This document shows positions 12,179 through 14,404 of a stretch of DNA of 14,404 nt, one piece after another. The first letter of the stretch is position 1, and each line of letters starts with the position of its first letter. Position numbers and translations under genes: made by a program. The DNA is from Anaerolineales bacterium (GTDB lineage: Bacteria > Chloroflexota > Anaerolineae > Anaerolineales > Villigracilaceae), in the NCBI GenBank assembly GCA_028689195.1, contig JAQTWR010000026.1, forward strand, positions 1 to 14,404, read 5' to 3'. The notes below the pieces were generated by a model. The model saw nothing but the letters and a program-made list of their open reading frames with translations. It was not told the DNA's origin and did not search any database.

Positions 12179-13498
12179 ATGACAAAAGAGATTCTCATCC
12201 AAAAATTAAAAGATAAAACCGCCACAATCGCTATTTTGGGACTTGGCTATGTGGGGCTGCCGCTCGCCGTGGTGTTTGGCGAAGCGGGATTCAACGTCAT
12301 GGGCGTTGATCCGGACAAGCGCAAGATCGACGCGCTCAACGAAGGCAAGTCTTACATCCCCGACGTGAAGACCGAAGCGGTGGCGAAACTCGTCGAGAGC
12401 GGACGGCTGAAATCCACGACGGATTTTTCCGTGTTGAAGGATATGGACGCGGTCAGCATCTGCGTGCCGACTCCGCTGCGGCAGACGGGCGATCCCGACA
12501 TGTCGTTCATCATTTCCGCGACGGAAGAACTCGGAAAATACATGCACAAGGGCATGGTCATTGTGCTTGAGTCCACCACCTACCCGGGCACCACGCGCGA
12601 AGTGCTGCTGCCCAAACTTGGACTCGAACATGATTTAGTCGTCGGCGAGGATTGGTTTCTCGCGTTCTCGCCTGAGCGCGTCGATCCGGGACGCGAAGAT
12701 TTCACCACCATCAATACGCCCAAAGTGATGGGCGGAATCACCGAAGCGTGCGGCGAAGTCGCATCCGCGTGGTACGAAGGCGCGATCAAAACCGTCCACC
12801 GCGTTTCGACCGCCGAAGCCGCAGAGATGTCCAAATTGCTGGAGAATACCTTCCGCATGATTAACATCGGCTTGGTCAACGAACTTGCCATCATGTGCGA
12901 GCGTCTCGGCGTGGACGTGTGGGAAGTGATTGACGCCGCCGCGACGAAACCCTTCGGCTTTATGAAATTCACGCCGGGACCCGGCTTGGGCGGTCACTGC
13001 ATTCCCATTGACCCGCTGTATCTTTCGTGGAAAATGAAGTCGTTCAATTACAACGCGCGCTTTATCGAGCTCGCGTCCGAGATCAATACCAACATGCCGC
13101 GCTATGTCGTCTCCCGCATTTTGGACGCGATGAACGACCGCAGCATGATGTTGAAAGGTTCCAACGTTTTGGTGTTGGGCGTGGCGTACAAACCCGATAT
13201 TGACGACGTGCGCGAATCGCCCGCGATGGACGTCATCGGCTTGCTGAAAAAGAAGGGCGCGAATGTCGAATATCACGACCCGTATATTCCGCGCATTCAC
13301 CATGAATATGACGGCTGGCAATTGGACAGCGTGAACGATATGATGAAATCCGTAAAGGCGGCGGACGCGGTGGTTATCGTCACCAATCATAAACAATACG
13401 ATTACAAGACGATTATCGAATCCGCGAAATTTGTTTTCGATTCGCGCAACGCGACGGGAAAACTCGGCAAGAATAACGAGAAGGTTGAAAGGCTTTAG
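12179..13498 (+). CDS. wbpA: Nucleotide sugar dehydrogenase, UDP-N-acetylglucosamine 6-dehydrogenase (WbpA)-like
   Basis: This 439-residue NAD-dependent UDP-sugar 6-dehydrogenase oxidises C6 of a UDP-sugar to the uronate in two steps. It shows the Rossmann motif GLGYVG (21-26) with D44, VPTPL (96-100), ESTTYPGTT (131-139), FSPERVDPG (163-171), the catalytic Lys219 in AEMSKLLENTFRMINI, and catalytic Cys274 in PGLGGHCIPIDP, plus a C-terminal domain with GVAYKPDIDDVRESPA. The VPTPL-x5-PDMSFI block and the GGHCIPIDPLYLSWK form fit UDP-GlcNAc dehydrogenases (WbpA type) better than UDP-glucose dehydrogenases. The ATG has AAGGA 9 nt upstream. The next gene encodes a sugar epimerase, which supports a surface-polysaccharide precursor role. 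UDP-ManNAc dehydrogenase is the alternative. Confidence 0.92.
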   Translation: MTKEILIQKLKDKTATIAILGLGYVGLPLAVVFGEAGFNVMGVDPDKRKIDALNEGKSYIPDVKTEAVAKLVESGRLKSTTDFSVLKDMDAVSICVPTPLRQTGDPDMSFIISATEELGKYMHKGMVIVLESTTYPGTTREVLLPKLGLEHDLVVGEDWFLAFSPERVDPGREDFTTINTPKVMGGITEACGEVASAWYEGAIKTVHRVSTAEAAEMSKLLENTFRMINIGLVNELAIMCERLGVDVWEVIDAAATKPFGFMKFTPGPGLGGHCIPIDPLYLSWKMKSFNYNARFIELASEINTNMPRYVVSRILDAMNDRSMMLKGSNVLVLGVAYKPDIDDVRESPAMDVIGLLKKKGANVEYHDPYIPRIHHEYDGWQLDSVNDMMKSVKAADAVVIVTNHKQYDYKTIIESAKFVFDSRNATGKLGKNNEKVERL

Positions 13499-13500
13499 AC

Positions 13501-13586
13501 GTCATTGCGAGGAGCGAAGCGACAAAGCAATCCCCTAACCATTGTGGAGATTGCTTCGTCGGGAAGATCGCCCTCCCCGCAATGAC
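13501..13586. repeat. MITE-like palindromic repeat, copy 2
   Basis: The element is 86 bp with perfect 9-bp outer arms GTCATTGCG (13501-13509) and CGCAATGAC (13578-13586), continuing imperfectly through GGAG/CTCC. Inner arms around GCAATC (13527-13532) and GATTGC (13549-13554) extend with one mismatch to CGACnAAGCAATC-like sequence. It shares ends, centre and the ATCGCCCTC block with copy 1 at 3492-3576. It lies between the sugar dehydrogenase stop and the ribosome-binding site of the epimerase gene. Confidence 0.85.
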
Positions 13587-13599
13587 ATAGAAGGTATCT

Positions 13600-14404
13600 A
13601 TGTCACATTACTTAGTAACCGGAGCCGCAGGCTTCATCGGCGCGCGGACTACGACCATGCTCATCGAGCAGGGACATACCGTCGTCGGCATTGACAATAT
13701 GAACGACGCGTACGATCCGCGCATCAAAGAATATCGGCTCAAGAATCTCCAAGCGCTGGGCGGATTTGAATTTGTCCGCGACGATATTTCCGACAAGGGA
13801 ATTCTCAATCGTCAATCGGCGCTCGTCAACCGCCAGTTCGACGGCGTGATTAATCTCGCGGCGCGCGCGGGCGTGCGCTTCAGCGTCGAAAATCCCTGGG
13901 TCTTCCTCGAATCAAATACGATAGGCACGTTGAACATGCTTGAACTTTGCCGTCAATACGGATGCGGGAAGTTCATTCTCGCGTCCACCTCCAGCATCTA
14001 CGGCGAGAACCCGATTTACCCCACGCCCGAAACCGCGTCGAGCAGCGAGCCGATGCAACCCTACGCGGCGAGCAAAAAAGGCGCGGAAGTTCTCGCGCAT
14101 TCGTATCATCATCTTTACGATATTGACGTGACCGTTGTCCGCTATTTCACCGTGTACGGTCCCGCGGGCAGACCCGACCTTGCGATATTCCGCTTTGTGC
14201 AGTGGATTCTCGAAGGGCGACCCATCCGCATTAATGGCGACGGGACGCAGTCGCGCGGATTCACTTACGTGGACGACATCGCGCGCGGAACGATTGCCGC
14301 GTTGAAACCGCTCGGCTACGAGGTGATCAATCTCGGCGGGCATGAGGTCATCACGATTAATGGACTTGTGCAATTGGTCGAAGAGCTCACGGGCAAAAAA
14401 GCGA
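13600..14404 (+). CDS. NAD-dependent epimerase, UDP-glucuronate 4-epimerase-like, 3' truncated by window edge
   Basis: This extended short-chain dehydrogenase/reductase has 268 residues visible and runs off the right edge. It shows the NAD-binding TGAAGFIG (7-14), LAARAGVR (86-93), STSSIYG (129-135), catalytic Y155-x3-K159 (YAASK) and RYFTVYGPAGRPDLAIFRF (181-199). The last block is characteristic of UDP-glucuronate 4-epimerases (CapI/LspL group) and related UDP-uronate epimerases. With the preceding WbpA-like enzyme it could convert UDP-N-acetylglucosaminuronate to the galacto form, as TviC/WbpP-type enzymes do in other polysaccharide pathways; this is inference. The ATG at 13600 has AGAAGG 5 nt upstream. 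The 101-bp gap before it is mostly the palindromic repeat. Confidence 0.9.
   Translation, partial: MSHYLVTGAAGFIGARTTTMLIEQGHTVVGIDNMNDAYDPRIKEYRLKNLQALGGFEFVRDDISDKGILNRQSALVNRQFDGVINLAARAGVRFSVENPWVFLESNTIGTLNMLELCRQYGCGKFILASTSSIYGENPIYPTPETASSSEPMQPYAASKKGAEVLAHSYHHLYDIDVTVVRYFTVYGPAGRPDLAIFRFVQWILEGRPIRINGDGTQSRGFTYVDDIARGTIAALKPLGYEVINLGGHEVITINGLVQLVEELTGKKA

Noticed and set aside
1..14404. CRISPR array, tRNA, rRNA or insertion sequence
   Set aside because: No regularly spaced direct repeats, no cloverleaf-like or rRNA-like sequence and no transposase frame were seen on either strand.

Overview
The window looks like a chromosomal segment of a free-living bacterium, most likely Chloroflexota (class Anaerolineae). 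This placement is an inference from protein style: a PAMD/ASG variant of CoaC, a LipM-like octanoyltransferase, and the compact cluster tsaE-tsaB-rimI-type 4 UDG. No rRNA or other marker is present to confirm it. Coding density is high. I see no phage, insertion sequence, CRISPR array, tRNA or rRNA.

Layout. (1) At 3-3019 (+) lie two tandem paralogous polytopic membrane proteins resembling GT-C glycosyltransferases; the first is cut by the window edge. They end at a strong bidirectional terminator (3020-3057). (2) At 3088-8945 everything reads on the minus strand. In transcription order: a LipM-like octanoyltransferase, a saccharopine-dehydrogenase-like reductase, coaBC, a calcineurin-like phosphoesterase, a YtxH-domain protein, a two-part GNAT acetyltransferase and a PF04020 (YvlD/phage holin 4-2) membrane protein. 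(3) A 64-bp divergent gap leads to the plus-strand cluster tsaE, tsaB, rimI and type 4 uracil-DNA glycosylase (9010-11330), closed by a strong terminator. (4) An MntA-HepT toxin-antitoxin pair follows (11398-12106) with its own promoter. (5) A UDP-GlcNAc 6-dehydrogenase-like gene (12179-13498) and a UDP-uronate 4-epimerase-like gene that runs off the right edge suggest a surface-polysaccharide locus continuing to the right.

How the genes relate. TsaE and TsaB belong to the t6A tRNA-modification machinery (TsaD is not in the window). CoaBC makes 4'-phosphopantetheine for CoA, and LipM supplies lipoyl groups. The sugar dehydrogenase and epimerase could act in sequence to make a UDP-N-acetylgalactosaminuronate-type precursor, and the membrane GT-C-like proteins could serve envelope glycosylation, but neither link is proven here.

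The most unusual content is structural. Several kinds of small palindromic DNA are scattered through the window: an 85/86-bp MITE-like palindrome in two copies (3492-3576, 13501-13586); a 31-nt hairpin in two copies, one on each side of the reductase gene, with a compensatory base-pair change; and a roughly 60-bp double palindrome that appears to sit in frame inside that same reductase gene. Three genes (coaBC, tsaE, mntA) have a perfect TATAAT only 6-9 nt before the start codon, which predicts leaderless mRNAs. The UDG ends in a motif matching a sliding-clamp-binding peptide, and CoaC carries two active-site substitutions.
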